A stretch of 34,396 bases of DNA from Candidatus Agathobaculum stercoravium (GTDB lineage: Bacteria; Bacillota; Clostridia; Oscillospirales; Butyricicoccaceae): contig DXIC01000178.1 in NCBI GenBank assembly GCA_019113065.1, forward strand, positions 1 to 34,396. Direction: 5' to 3'. Below are positions 16,397-25,376 of this stretch, piece after piece. The translations under genes and the position numbers were made by a program. The stretch's first letter is position 1; each line of letters begins with the position of its first letter. The notes beneath the pieces were generated by a model that searched no databases, was not told the DNA's origin, and worked only from the letters and a program-made list of their open reading frames with translations.

Positions 16397-19396
16397 ATGA
16401 AACATTTCGCAAAACGATCCTGCCGCATGCTGGCGGCGTCGCTTGCGGCTGTGCAGCTTTTGACTGCGGCAGCCGGAGCGGCATTCAGCAATGGCTTTTC
16501 CTACTCCTATCCGGTTGGGGAAGGCATTTCCTATACCCGTTCGGAGGGCCGGAACAGCGCCGGCAACCAGCAGGCCAACATCCTGACCTATCAGCCGAAC
16601 ACCGGCGTAACGCCCATCATGGTATACGCGGATGAGCAGCTTTACGGCAGCCAGGCAACCATTACGAACGCGGTAAATTATCTCGAAAGCCAGGGTATGA
16701 AGGTCATCGGCGGCACGAACGCCGACTTCTTCGTCATGTCAAGCGGTATCCCGATCGGCCTTGTTATCGATGAGGGCGAGCTCATCTCATCCGATGCCTG
16801 GCAATATGCGGTCGGCTTCAAAGCGGACGGCACCGCAGTCATGGGCCGCCCGACCATGGGCATGACGGTCTCCGGCACGAGCGGCACGGTTTCGGTCTCC
16901 TACTTCAACAAGACCCGCACCACCGCAGGCGCGTACCTGCTCGACCGCAATTATGACGACGCGACCAATTTCTCCGCGAACGGCACCTATATTGTCCTCG
17001 AACGCGTGGACGACACCCCGGTCACGGTAAACGGTTCGGTCAAGCTGAAGGTGGTCAGCAAGGGCACGGGCAACTCCTCGTTTGCCATTGCGGACAATCA
17101 GATGGTACTGACCAAGTCGGACGGCGCCAACGTCCCGACCTGGACCGACTTTGCAGTCGGCGAAGAAGTGACGCTCACGGTCACGGCAAACGACAGCAAC
17201 TGGGCGGACGTGGATTATGCGGTCGGCGGCAAGCTGCTGATCGATAACGGGACGGTCACCACGACAGGCATCGACGGCGCTTCCTCCACCCGCGCGCGCA
17301 GTGCGATTGGCGTCAAGGCGGACGGCACGGTCGTGCTGTACGAAATCGACGGCAACCAGTCCTCGAGCGCCGGCCTGACTGCCGCGCAGCTCGGGCAGGA
17401 ACTGCTCGAACTGGGCTGCGTCCGCGCGATCTGCCTGGACGGCGGCGGCTCGTCCGCCATGGCGCTGCGCCAGCCGGGCGAAGACACGGCTTCGCTGATC
17501 TCCAGCCCGTCGGACGGCTCGCAGCGCGCATGCGCCAACTATATCTTCTTCATCAACAATGTTGCATCCGACGGCGTGACCGCTCACGCGGTGCTGACGC
17601 CGAGCTACCGTTATGTGATGCCCGGCGCATCGACGCCGTTCACGGTCACGGGCGCGGATGCCTCCTACGGGCCTGCCTCTGCGCCTTCCGACCTCACCTA
17701 TACGGTGTCGAATGAGCTTGGCACGGTGCAGGGAGAGACCTTCACCGCGGGCACGACCACGGGTACCGCCACGATCACCGGTTCCAACGGTGTGGTGTCC
17801 GGCTCGATGGCTGTATGCATTACAGGCGACATCCAGTCGATCGGCCTGCAAAGCGGCGGTGAGACGCTGTCATCGATCTCGCTTGAGCCGGGCGAAAGCA
17901 TCGATGTCGATGGCATTGCCTACCACCTTGGCCAGCGGATGGGGTCGGCTGATACCTCGTTTAGCTGGAGTGTTTCGGGCGATGTCGGCACGGTGGACGC
18001 AAACGGTGTGCTCACCGCAGGCGACCGCATGGCGAGCGGCACGCTCACCTGCTCTTACGGTGCGACCAGCCAGTCCATTACGGTCAACGTCGGCATGGGC
18101 GACCCGCAGGATGCGGAGACTGTTGCCGGCTTTGAGGACGGTACGGACGGCCTCACCGCTACTTCCGGCGTGACCCTGTCCCGTGTGACCGATTACACCG
18201 AGGTCGCGCGCGGCACCGGTTCGCTCCGCGCTGCGTTTGACGGCTCCAGTGTCATCACAGCGACCATCTCCGTCCCGCGCACGGATGTTTCCAATATGGG
18301 TTATCTGACGCTGTGGGCACGCGGCGAAGGCACGCAGGGCACACTGACCGCGGTATTCACCGATGCGGAGGGCAGCGAGCTGACCGCTCCCCTGTCCGCT
18401 GCAACCACGGAAAGCTGGAAGCAGCTCACCGCTGCTGTCCCGGACGGCGCGGTTTCGTTCACCGGCCTCCGCTTCGACCGCAGCGCTGCGGGTGCGGCGG
18501 ATTCCGCACTTTATCTCGACCAGATCGTCGTCTCGGCGGACCATGCGGTCACCAACACGGACGCACCGAAGGTAACGCTGAACAGCACCTCCCTGACCGT
18601 GAATGCGAATGCCGCCGCCACGATCACCGGCACCGCGACCATGGAAAGCGGCGAGTATCCGGCGCGCGCTTCCAATATTGTTGTGAAGGTGGACGGTGAA
18701 CCCGTGTCCGGCGCAGCCTCTATGAGCGGCTCGACGCTGACCGTCACCACCGGCGCGCTGGCTGAGGGAACGCACTGCGTCACCATCGACGTTTCGGACG
18801 ATGCCGGCAACCGCACGCGTGTGACCGCCACCGTGACCGCCGGCAGCGCGGGCAATGTGTTTGCGGATACGGCTTCCCACTGGGCGCGCGGCTATGCTTC
18901 CCTGCTGTACGCGAACGGCATCATGCAGGGCGAGACCGGCAGCAACGGCCAGACCTACTTCAACCCTGACCGCAACCTGACGCGGCAGGAATTCGCGGTT
19001 ACGATCGCCCGCCTGCTCGGCCTGGACACGTCGGATACCAGCGCGACCAGCTTTGCAGACGACAGCAGCATTGCCAGCTGGGCACGCGGCGCAGTCCGCG
19101 CAGTTTCGGAAGCGGGCATCATGCAGGGCTCGTCCAGCGGCGGCCAGCTGTACTTCTCCCCCACTGCGGAAATGACCCGCGCTGAGGTTATGACGGTTAT
19201 CGGCCGCTGCCTGCCGCGCGGCTATGCGTCGGCAACGCTCGGTTACAGCGACGCTTCCTCGATCCCTTCCTGGGCACGCGAGCAGGTGCAGATCTGTGTG
19301 TCTGCGGGAATCATCAGCGGCTATGAGGACAACACGCTCCGTCCGCTCGGCAATATCACCCGCGGCGAGATCGCCAAGATCCTTGCGCTGTTCTGA
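16397..19396 (+). CDS. Secreted SLH-domain protein with phosphodiester glycosidase (NAGPA-like) domain
   Basis: 999 aa from the ATG at 16397; signal peptide; STRARSAIGVKADGTVVLYEIDG...ICLDGGGSSAMALRQPGE is NAGPA-like; Ig-like region; three SLH repeats at the C-terminus (FADTASHWARGYASLLYANGIMQG...). Confidence 0.92.
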   Translation: MKHFAKRSCRMLAASLAAVQLLTAAAGAAFSNGFSYSYPVGEGISYTRSEGRNSAGNQQANILTYQPNTGVTPIMVYADEQLYGSQATITNAVNYLESQGMKVIGGTNADFFVMSSGIPIGLVIDEGELISSDAWQYAVGFKADGTAVMGRPTMGMTVSGTSGTVSVSYFNKTRTTAGAYLLDRNYDDATNFSANGTYIVLERVDDTPVTVNGSVKLKVVSKGTGNSSFAIADNQMVLTKSDGANVPTWTDFAVGEEVTLTVTANDSNWADVDYAVGGKLLIDNGTVTTTGIDGASSTRARSAIGVKADGTVVLYEIDGNQSSSAGLTAAQLGQELLELGCVRAICLDGGGSSAMALRQPGEDTASLISSPSDGSQRACANYIFFINNVASDGVTAHAVLTPSYRYVMPGASTPFTVTGADASYGPASAPSDLTYTVSNELGTVQGETFTAGTTTGTATITGSNGVVSGSMAVCITGDIQSIGLQSGGETLSSISLEPGESIDVDGIAYHLGQRMGSADTSFSWSVSGDVGTVDANGVLTAGDRMASGTLTCSYGATSQSITVNVGMGDPQDAETVAGFEDGTDGLTATSGVTLSRVTDYTEVARGTGSLRAAFDGSSVITATISVPRTDVSNMGYLTLWARGEGTQGTLTAVFTDAEGSELTAPLSAATTESWKQLTAAVPDGAVSFTGLRFDRSAAGAADSALYLDQIVVSADHAVTNTDAPKVTLNSTSLTVNANAAATITGTATMESGEYPARASNIVVKVDGEPVSGAASMSGSTLTVTTGALAEGTHCVTIDVSDDAGNRTRVTATVTAGSAGNVFADTASHWARGYASLLYANGIMQGETGSNGQTYFNPDRNLTRQEFAVTIARLLGLDTSDTSATSFADDSSIASWARGAVRAVSEAGIMQGSSSGGQLYFSPTAEMTRAEVMTVIGRCLPRGYASATLGYSDASSIPSWAREQVQICVSAGIISGYEDNTLRPLGNITRGEIAKILALF

Positions 19397-19415
19397 TCAC
19401 GCGGAAATTATCAAT

Positions 19416-19448
19416 AAAAAGGCTTGGACACATTGTCCAAGCCTTTTT
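19416..19448. terminator. Bidirectional intrinsic terminator between convergent genes
   Basis: AAAAAGGCTTGGACA (19416-19430) - CAT - TGTCCAAGCCTTTTT (19434-19448): perfect 15-bp stem with A/T flanks. Confidence 0.93.
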
Positions 19449-19463
19449 CTTATGCGTTTTCCG

Positions 19464-20387
19464 TTATGTGATCGAAAGGATTTGCTCCGGATACCACGCG
19501 GCAGCTTCCCTGACGCGCTTTTTGACCGGCATGCCCGCGCCGGACAGCACCACCAGATGCCCAATCTTGTCTGCAGGGACTTCGCCGGTATATGGGGTCA
19601 GCGACACGACGTTACCCACGCAGTCCGCGAGGAACAGCCCCTCGCTTGTCTGTATGAACCCCTTGACGCGGAAGGTCACCTCGATAAACATCTCAATGAA
19701 CTTTTGCAGCGCATAGGGCGTGATATCGGGCGAAACCGTGACCATCAGCTTACGCAGCGTCAGGTCGGCGGTCAGCGGCATATCCGCCTCCGGGAGCGTG
19801 TGCGCCCGGGTCAGCGTCTCCAGAATATCCGCCTCCACCGCGCCGAATGTGGTCTGGATGACCGGCATATCCGGCCGCTGGCCGCGGATCAGGGACAGGG
19901 TATGCTCGAGCTGCTCGGGGCTTGCGCGGTCGACCTTGTTGACCACCGCAACATCGCTTGAGGCGAGCTGTTTGACGCTTGTGCGCGCGGTAGCGTACAG
20001 CTTGGGGAAGCGCACCGCATCCACCAGACAGACCGCGCCCTGATAATCGATGTGCGGGAAGCGGCCGGTCTGGGAAAACAGCTTTCGCACCCCTGTCGGG
20101 TCGGACAGGCCGCTCGCTTCAACCAGGATCACGTCCGCGTTGATGTCCGCAGACTTACGCAGCACATTCTCAAACTGATCCAGGCGGCAGGAGCAGAACA
20201 CCGAGCCGCCCGCTATCTCGTTCAAATACGCCCCAAGATCAGAGAGGAGGACGCCGTCGACGCCCTCCTGTCCGAATTCATTGATGATGAGCTGGATCTT
20301 CTGTCCCGCGAACAGGCGGATGAAGTTCTTGAGGAACGTGGTCTTGCCCGCGCCGAGGAAACCGGTAATCAGATACAGCTTGCCCAT
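19464..20387 (-). CDS. CobW/COG0523 family G3E GTPase
   Basis: 307 aa, LITGFLGAGKTTFLKN (Walker A), IINEFGQEGVDG, VEASGLSDPTG, VVNKVD; metal motif region is GGSVFCSCRLDQF. Confidence 0.9.
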   Translation of the reverse strand: MGKLYLITGFLGAGKTTFLKNFIRLFAGQKIQLIINEFGQEGVDGVLLSDLGAYLNEIAGGSVFCSCRLDQFENVLRKSADINADVILVEASGLSDPTGVRKLFSQTGRFPHIDYQGAVCLVDAVRFPKLYATARTSVKQLASSDVAVVNKVDRASPEQLEHTLSLIRGQRPDMPVIQTTFGAVEADILETLTRAHTLPEADMPLTADLTLRKLMVTVSPDITPYALQKFIEMFIEVTFRVKGFIQTSEGLFLADCVGNVVSLTPYTGEVPADKIGHLVVLSGAGMPVKKRVREAAAWYPEQILSIT

Positions 20388-20390
20388 TGC

Positions 20391-21770
20391 TTAGCCCTTG
20401 CAGGCCTCGATCGCTTCGCGGATCGACGCTTCCAGCTCGGCCTTGGTCGGGATGATGGAGCGGTACTTCAGCTCGCCGTTGATGTACATGGACGGCAGGT
20501 TGGGCACGCCCATCTTGACGCAGCGGGCGACGTTTTCCTTGTAGATGTACTTGTACTCGACCATATCGATCGCGTCGCCGAAGGTCTCCTTGGCCGCGTT
20601 CGCCGCGCCCATCATGTAGCCGCAGGCTGCGCACTGCGCGGAATCCAGCGTAAATACCTCGACGAGCGGCTTCTTGAGGTTCGCGTAGTCGGGCAGGACG
20701 ACATTCGAGGTGTCGATCTCCTCGGCCTGGTAGTTCTTGACCATCTCGCGGACCGCGTCCGGCTCGATGGCAGCCTGCGCGATGCCGATGCAGTTCTCGA
20801 CCGGTACGTCGTACGGCATGTCGCAGCCCGGCGCGAGGATGAAGTTTTTCTTGACCGGGATGGAATCGAGCAGGTCGATGGCGAACTTCATGTTGTCCTG
20901 CTGGTTGCCGAGCAGCATGATGGAGGTCAGCGGGATGTTGCCGCCGATGACAACATTGTACTTGTCCGAAATCGCCTTGGCCGCCAGCAGGTCGACGTTC
21001 TCGTCCACCGAGATGGAGTCCGGGCCGGTCTGGCACATGACTTCGATGTTGCGGGTCGCGTCGCCGCAGACAAAGAAGGAGGAGAATGCGCCCTTCTCGC
21101 GGATGAACGTAAACAGCTCGGTGTACGGCTCGGTCATGTACTGCTCAAAGTGCGCAGTGGAGATCTGGGAGATCAGCGGGTCGACGATTGCAATAACGTC
21201 CATGCCTGCCTCGATGTAGTACTCGGCCATCTTCATGCAGACGCGGTTGCAGAAGCCGAACAGGGACTCGACCTCTTCCTCGAAGTCGAACATGTCGGTG
21301 AACAGGTTGTTGCCGCGCAGGTGGGAGGCCAGCGTGAACGGGCCGCAGATCAGGCCGTACAGCGCGGTGGTCTCGCCAACCGCTTCCTTCATGCGCTTCA
21401 TCACGTCCAGCACATACGGGATGCGGCCGGATTCCCTGGTCGGGATGGTGCAGTCGCAAGGAGTTTCAGGCGGCTCCTCGTCGCTGCCGTCCAGCGGATG
21501 GCTGGAAACGGACGGCGGGCAGTCGTCAGCCCACGTCAGACCGCAGCCAAGGCACTCTGCCTCGATCTGAAGGTCAAAAATCACCGGCTGGCCGTCCGGC
21601 TTATACAGGCGGTTGACTTCCATCAGCGACTCAAACGCCTTGTCGGCATCGGTCAGCATTTCGGTCGCAGTGTAGCCCTTGAGCTTGCCTGCATGTACGC
21701 CCGCGAACGGTACCCACGGCGCGCGCTCGGTCTCTTCATGGCGCAGAGTGCGGAATAACAGGTCTTTCAT
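20391..21770 (-). CDS. Uroporphyrinogen decarboxylase-family (MtaA-like methyltransferase) protein with C-terminal thioredoxin-like domain
   Basis: 459 aa from the ATG at 21770. UroD-like: LFRTLRHEETERAPWVPFAGVHAGKLKGY..., CGDATRNIEVMCQTGPDSISVDENVDL, APGCDMPYDVPVENCI. Trx-like tail: VEVFTLDSAQCAACGYMMGAAN...GVPNLPSMYINGELKYRS. Confidence 0.85.
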   Translation of the reverse strand: MKDLLFRTLRHEETERAPWVPFAGVHAGKLKGYTATEMLTDADKAFESLMEVNRLYKPDGQPVIFDLQIEAECLGCGLTWADDCPPSVSSHPLDGSDEEPPETPCDCTIPTRESGRIPYVLDVMKRMKEAVGETTALYGLICGPFTLASHLRGNNLFTDMFDFEEEVESLFGFCNRVCMKMAEYYIEAGMDVIAIVDPLISQISTAHFEQYMTEPYTELFTFIREKGAFSSFFVCGDATRNIEVMCQTGPDSISVDENVDLLAAKAISDKYNVVIGGNIPLTSIMLLGNQQDNMKFAIDLLDSIPVKKNFILAPGCDMPYDVPVENCIGIAQAAIEPDAVREMVKNYQAEEIDTSNVVLPDYANLKKPLVEVFTLDSAQCAACGYMMGAANAAKETFGDAIDMVEYKYIYKENVARCVKMGVPNLPSMYINGELKYRSIIPTKAELEASIREAIEACKG

Positions 21771-21810
21771 AGTGGTTGAATCCTCCTTAATAATAATTAA
21801 AATCCAATTG

Positions 21811-22257
21811 TTAATTGCCGGCGGCTGGTTTGCCGCAGCAGCAGGAAGCCTGATTGGGGCTTTCCGATGCTTGTGCAACCGGCTGGCCGTCCAGCGCTTC
21901 GCGCAGGCAGTCAATCACCTGGTCGATGCCGCGGCGGTAAACCTCCAGCGTATCGACCCAATGGCGCATGCAGGCAAGGCCATCTTCCGTAATGCGGAAC
22001 ACGCGCTTTTCCCGCGCAGCCTTGGAATCCGGATCGATATGGGAGCTGACCAGCCCGCGCTTCTCCATGTCGCGCAGCACGCGGTAAACCCCGGCGGCGT
22101 CGGGCGGCGTATCCTTCCACAGCTCGGTCTTTGCAATCTTTTGCAGCAGATTATAGCCGTGGTCGGGCGTTTCCGCCAGGCAGAACAGCAGGATCGGTTG
22201 GATAAACCGTGTCAGCGTAGCCCCCTGACAAGCGCATTTTGCGTTTTCTTCTATCAT
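21811..22257 (-). CDS. PadR family transcriptional regulator
   Basis: 148 aa, TLTRFIQPILLFCLAETPDHGYNLLQKI...AGVYRVLRDMEKRGLVSS...KRVFRITEDGLACM: PadR winged helix. Cys-containing tails CAC (N-term) and SCCCGKP (C-term). Confidence 0.88.
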   Translation of the reverse strand: MIEENAKCACQGATLTRFIQPILLFCLAETPDHGYNLLQKIAKTELWKDTPPDAAGVYRVLRDMEKRGLVSSHIDPDSKAAREKRVFRITEDGLACMRHWVDTLEVYRRGIDQVIDCLREALDGQPVAQASESPNQASCCCGKPAAGN

Positions 22258-22490
22258 CCAATCCCTCCTGACAGCTTGGATCGTATGCCCTGTACGATTT
22301 GATTGTAGTATAACACATTCGCTTTCCCCGCTCTTGCACTATGTTCGTATCTTTGGAAATATTTTATTTTTCCGCCTTGCTGTCCGAAACTTTTTTGTGG
22401 AATATGGCGGATTCATCCTGTTCGCCTGAACCCGCTGTTTGCACCCGATTGCTATTTTTTTCAGTATTGTCTCGGGTTGTCCCATCCGCG

Positions 22491-22519
22491 TTGACATTTC
22501 CGGGCAGCCTCCGTATACT
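22491..22519 (+). promoter_or_regulatory. Sigma-A promoter of the radical SAM/ABC transporter operon
   Basis: TTGACA (22491-22496) - 17 nt - TATACT (22514-22519). Confidence 0.8.
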
Positions 22520-22522
22520 GGA

Positions 22523-22539
22523 AACACAATAGGTGTGTT
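22523..22539. promoter_or_regulatory. Putative operator overlapping the transcription start
   Basis: Inverted repeat AACACA-ATAGG-TGTGTT just downstream of the -10. The half-site AACACA recurs at 22312-22317, overlapping a minus-strand TATACT upstream of padR. Confidence 0.5.
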
Positions 22540-22577
22540 ACTCAATTATTTTGCAAAACAAGGGAGCGTTTTCGATT

Positions 22578-23579
22578 ATGACGGATCTGGAACTCATCGC
22601 ATACGCGGAACAGCACGCGCAGCAGGACGCCCTGCTGCCCCACGAGCACATCATACAGCTGCTTTCTATCGAGCCGGGCAGCGACGCATGGCGGGAATTG
22701 GGTGCGGCGGCGCGCCGCGTTTCCCACAAGCTGACCGGGGACCGCGCATATCTCTGGGGCGCGATCGGCGTGGATTTTGCGCCGTGCTCGATGAACTGCG
22801 ACTTCTGCTCGCTCGGCGAAAAGTGGGGCATCGCGACCGAGACCCGCGAGTATGACGAGGAGGAAACCATCCGGCAGGTGCGCGAATACGCGGAAAACGG
22901 CGTGCGCTGGATCGTGCTGCGCACCACCGAGTTCTACTCTAAGGAGCGGCTGGGCGATATGATCCGCACCATCCGCACGCGCGTGCCGGGCCGCTACGAA
23001 ATCGGCCTCAATATCGGGGAATTCGATCTCACGACCGCCAACTGGCTGCACCAGTGCGGCGTGGACTTCATTTACCACTCTCTCCGCCTCGGTGAGGGCA
23101 GGGACACCCGGTTTGAGCCGCAGGTGCGCATGGACACCCTGCGCGCGGTGCAGCAGTCGCCGCTCAAGCTGGTGTTCCTGGTCGAGCCGGTCGGCATCGA
23201 GCACACCAACGAGGAGATCGCGGATATCTGCCTGCTCACCGCGGACTGCAACGCGATCGTTTCGGGCGCGATGGCGCGTATCCCTGTGCCGGGCACGCCG
23301 CTCGGCAATCATCCGCAGATCAGCGACGAGCGTCTGGCGCAGATCATCGCGGTCACGCGTCTGGCGTGTGGTGCGCACGTCCCGGACATCTGCGTGCATC
23401 CCGGCACCCAGCTCGCCATGGAGTTCGGCGCAAACGTCACCGTGATCGAGACCGGCTCGATCCCGCGCGACGTGTGCTGCTGCTCAGGCGGCAAGTGGAA
23501 CCAGTTCGACGCACCCAAGGCGAAACAGCTGTTCGCTGCCGCAGGCTACACCGTACACCAGACCGCAGAAGGAGACTGA
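22578..23579 (+). CDS. Radical SAM protein, biotin synthase (BioB)-like
   Basis: FAPCSMNCDFCSLGEKWG (CxxxCxxC cluster motif), (beta/alpha) barrel with RYEIGLNIGEFDLTTANWLHQCGVDFIYHSLRLGEG; C-terminal VCCCSGGKW. Confidence 0.85.
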   Translation: MTDLELIAYAEQHAQQDALLPHEHIIQLLSIEPGSDAWRELGAAARRVSHKLTGDRAYLWGAIGVDFAPCSMNCDFCSLGEKWGIATETREYDEEETIRQVREYAENGVRWIVLRTTEFYSKERLGDMIRTIRTRVPGRYEIGLNIGEFDLTTANWLHQCGVDFIYHSLRLGEGRDTRFEPQVRMDTLRAVQQSPLKLVFLVEPVGIEHTNEEIADICLLTADCNAIVSGAMARIPVPGTPLGNHPQISDERLAQIIAVTRLACGAHVPDICVHPGTQLAMEFGANVTVIETGSIPRDVCCCSGGKWNQFDAPKAKQLFAAAGYTVHQTAEGD

Positions 23580-23583
23580 CCGC

Positions 23584-24576
23584 ATGAAAAAGAGGATTTG
23601 CGCCGCCCTGCTTGCCGCAGCAGGCATTTTGGGTGCGCTGACCGGCTGCGGCGGCCAGACGGCTGACACCCAGGCCGAAGGCGCGGCGGCCGGCGCCGCG
23701 GTACAGGCCACCGTCGGCACCTGGAAAACCGCGCAGACGCTGACCCCTTACTTTTATGAAGACTTCCTGGAAGCGGACGGCTCGGTCGAGGTCATGCCCT
23801 TCACCAACCCGGGCGACCAGAAAACCGCCCTGCTCGCGGGCAGCCTCGACATGACCGGCACGACCATCCCGACTGCGATCGCAGCCGCGGCGGCCGGGGA
23901 ACCGGTCAAGATCGTGGCCTCGCTGTGCAACAAGTGCTCGGCGCTCGCGGTCGCCACAGACTCGGATATCCAAAGCCCGGAGGATCTCAAGGGCAAAACC
24001 ATTGCCTATGTGCCGGGCACCATGCACCATGTGCTGCTGCTCGACGTGCTGCGCCGCGCGGGGCTGAACCCGGACAAGGACGTCACCCTCACCCGCATCG
24101 ACTTTTTCGATATGGGGCAGGCGCTGGCCGGCGGGCAGATCGACGCCTTCCTGAGCGGCGAGCCTTACCCCTCGCAGGTCGAGCTGGACGGCTACGGCCG
24201 CATCCTGAGCTATCCCTACTTTGACGACAGCATCGGCACGATCAACGCGGCCATGATCGTCACCGAGGAGACCATTGCGCAAAACCCGGAGCTGGTGCAG
24301 GAGCTGGTAAACGCGCATATCGCCGCGACCGAGTACGAGAACGAAAACCCGGATGCATGGCTGGATCTGGCCGCTTCCTTCGGCACGGACCGCGAGCTGC
24401 TCGAATTTTCCGCGGACAACATCGAGCTGTGCTGGGATATTGACGAGCAGTACATCCGGAACTGCGAAAACCTCGCCGAGCAGATGATGGAACTTGGCAT
24501 GATCGACCATGTGCCGGATATTGAGGCCATGTTCGACCTGTCCTTCCTCGAAAACGCGAAAGCAGAGATGGAGTAA
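23584..24576 (+). CDS. ABC transporter substrate-binding lipoprotein (SsuA/TauA/THI5-like)
   Basis: 330 aa, lipobox LTGCGG; GSLDMTGTTIPTAIAAAAAGEPVKIVASLCNKCSALAVATDSDIQSPEDLKGKTIAY. Confidence 0.9.
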   Translation: MKKRICAALLAAAGILGALTGCGGQTADTQAEGAAAGAAVQATVGTWKTAQTLTPYFYEDFLEADGSVEVMPFTNPGDQKTALLAGSLDMTGTTIPTAIAAAAAGEPVKIVASLCNKCSALAVATDSDIQSPEDLKGKTIAYVPGTMHHVLLLDVLRRAGLNPDKDVTLTRIDFFDMGQALAGGQIDAFLSGEPYPSQVELDGYGRILSYPYFDDSIGTINAAMIVTEETIAQNPELVQELVNAHIAATEYENENPDAWLDLAASFGTDRELLEFSADNIELCWDIDEQYIRNCENLAEQMMELGMIDHVPDIEAMFDLSFLENAKAEME

Positions 24577-24581
24577 TCCCC

Positions 24582-25376
24582 TTGAAACGATGGAAATTCG
24601 ACCCATTGGCGCTGGTGCTTCCAGCGCTGATGGTGGTTTTATGGTATTTTGCAAGCGCAAGCGGCCTGCTGCCCGCATACAAACTGCCCTCGCCGGGCGG
24701 CTTGCTCCGTGTATTGGCGGATTTTGCGACCGGCGTGCTGGGCATCACGCCGTATTCCGGCACCATGCTGCCGCACCTGCTTTGCAGCCTGCGGCGCGTG
24801 GTCTGCGGGTTTGTGATCGCAACCGCCTGCGGCCTGACGCTGGGCTTTGCGACCGGGCTTTCCCCGCTGCTGCGCCGCCTTTTTGACCCGCTGATCCATG
24901 TGATCCGCGCGGTGCCGGGCGTGGGCTGGCTGCCGGTCGCAATCGTGTGGTTCGGCGTGGGCGAGGGCAACACACTCTTCCTGATCTCGCTGGCCGCGTT
25001 CTTCCCGATCTATGTCAATACCGCGCACGCGGCGGCGACCGTCCCCGAACAGCTTATCAAGGCGGGGAAAATGATGGACGCACACGGGCTGACGCTGTTC
25101 CGCACGGTGATTTTCCCGGCCTCGTTCCCCGAGGTGGCGGTCGGCCTGCGGCTGGGGCTCGGCGTAGCGTGGGCGTATCTGGTACTGGGCGAGGTCACCG
25201 GCGTGGCGACCGGGCTGGGCGCGGTAATGAACGACGGGCGCATGCTCGGCCATGTGGATATTGTGTTGGCGGCCATGATTGTAATTGCGGCCGCGGGCAA
25301 GCTGACCGACCTGCTGCTGCTCGCGGCCTGCCGCGCGTATTGCCCGCAGATGCGCAAAAGGAGGGGCAGGAAATGA
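24582..25376 (+). CDS. ABC transporter permease (SsuC/TauC-like)
   Basis: 264 aa; HVIRAVPGVGWLPVAIVWFGVGEGNTLFLISLAAFFPIYVNT is the EAA-type permease region; TTG start with an upstream GGAG. Confidence 0.9.
   Translation: MKRWKFDPLALVLPALMVVLWYFASASGLLPAYKLPSPGGLLRVLADFATGVLGITPYSGTMLPHLLCSLRRVVCGFVIATACGLTLGFATGLSPLLRRLFDPLIHVIRAVPGVGWLPVAIVWFGVGEGNTLFLISLAAFFPIYVNTAHAAATVPEQLIKAGKMMDAHGLTLFRTVIFPASFPEVAVGLRLGLGVAWAYLVLGEVTGVATGLGAVMNDGRMLGHVDIVLAAMIVIAAAGKLTDLLLLAACRAYCPQMRKRRGRK

Noticed and set aside
16091-16405. Minus-strand 104-aa ORF (and overlapping 74-aa plus ORF) in the hairpin array
   Set aside because: Covers palindromes read on both strands; no SD or domain; more likely a by-product of the repeated structure.
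16787-18880. 354- and 336-aa minus-strand ORFs opposite the SLH/NAGPA gene
   Set aside because: Shadow ORFs; plus-strand protein has signal peptide, catalytic motif and SLH repeats.
20052-21758. 568-aa plus-strand ORF opposite cobW/UroD-Trx
   Set aside because: Spans two clear minus-strand genes and has no coherent domain signature; shadow ORF.
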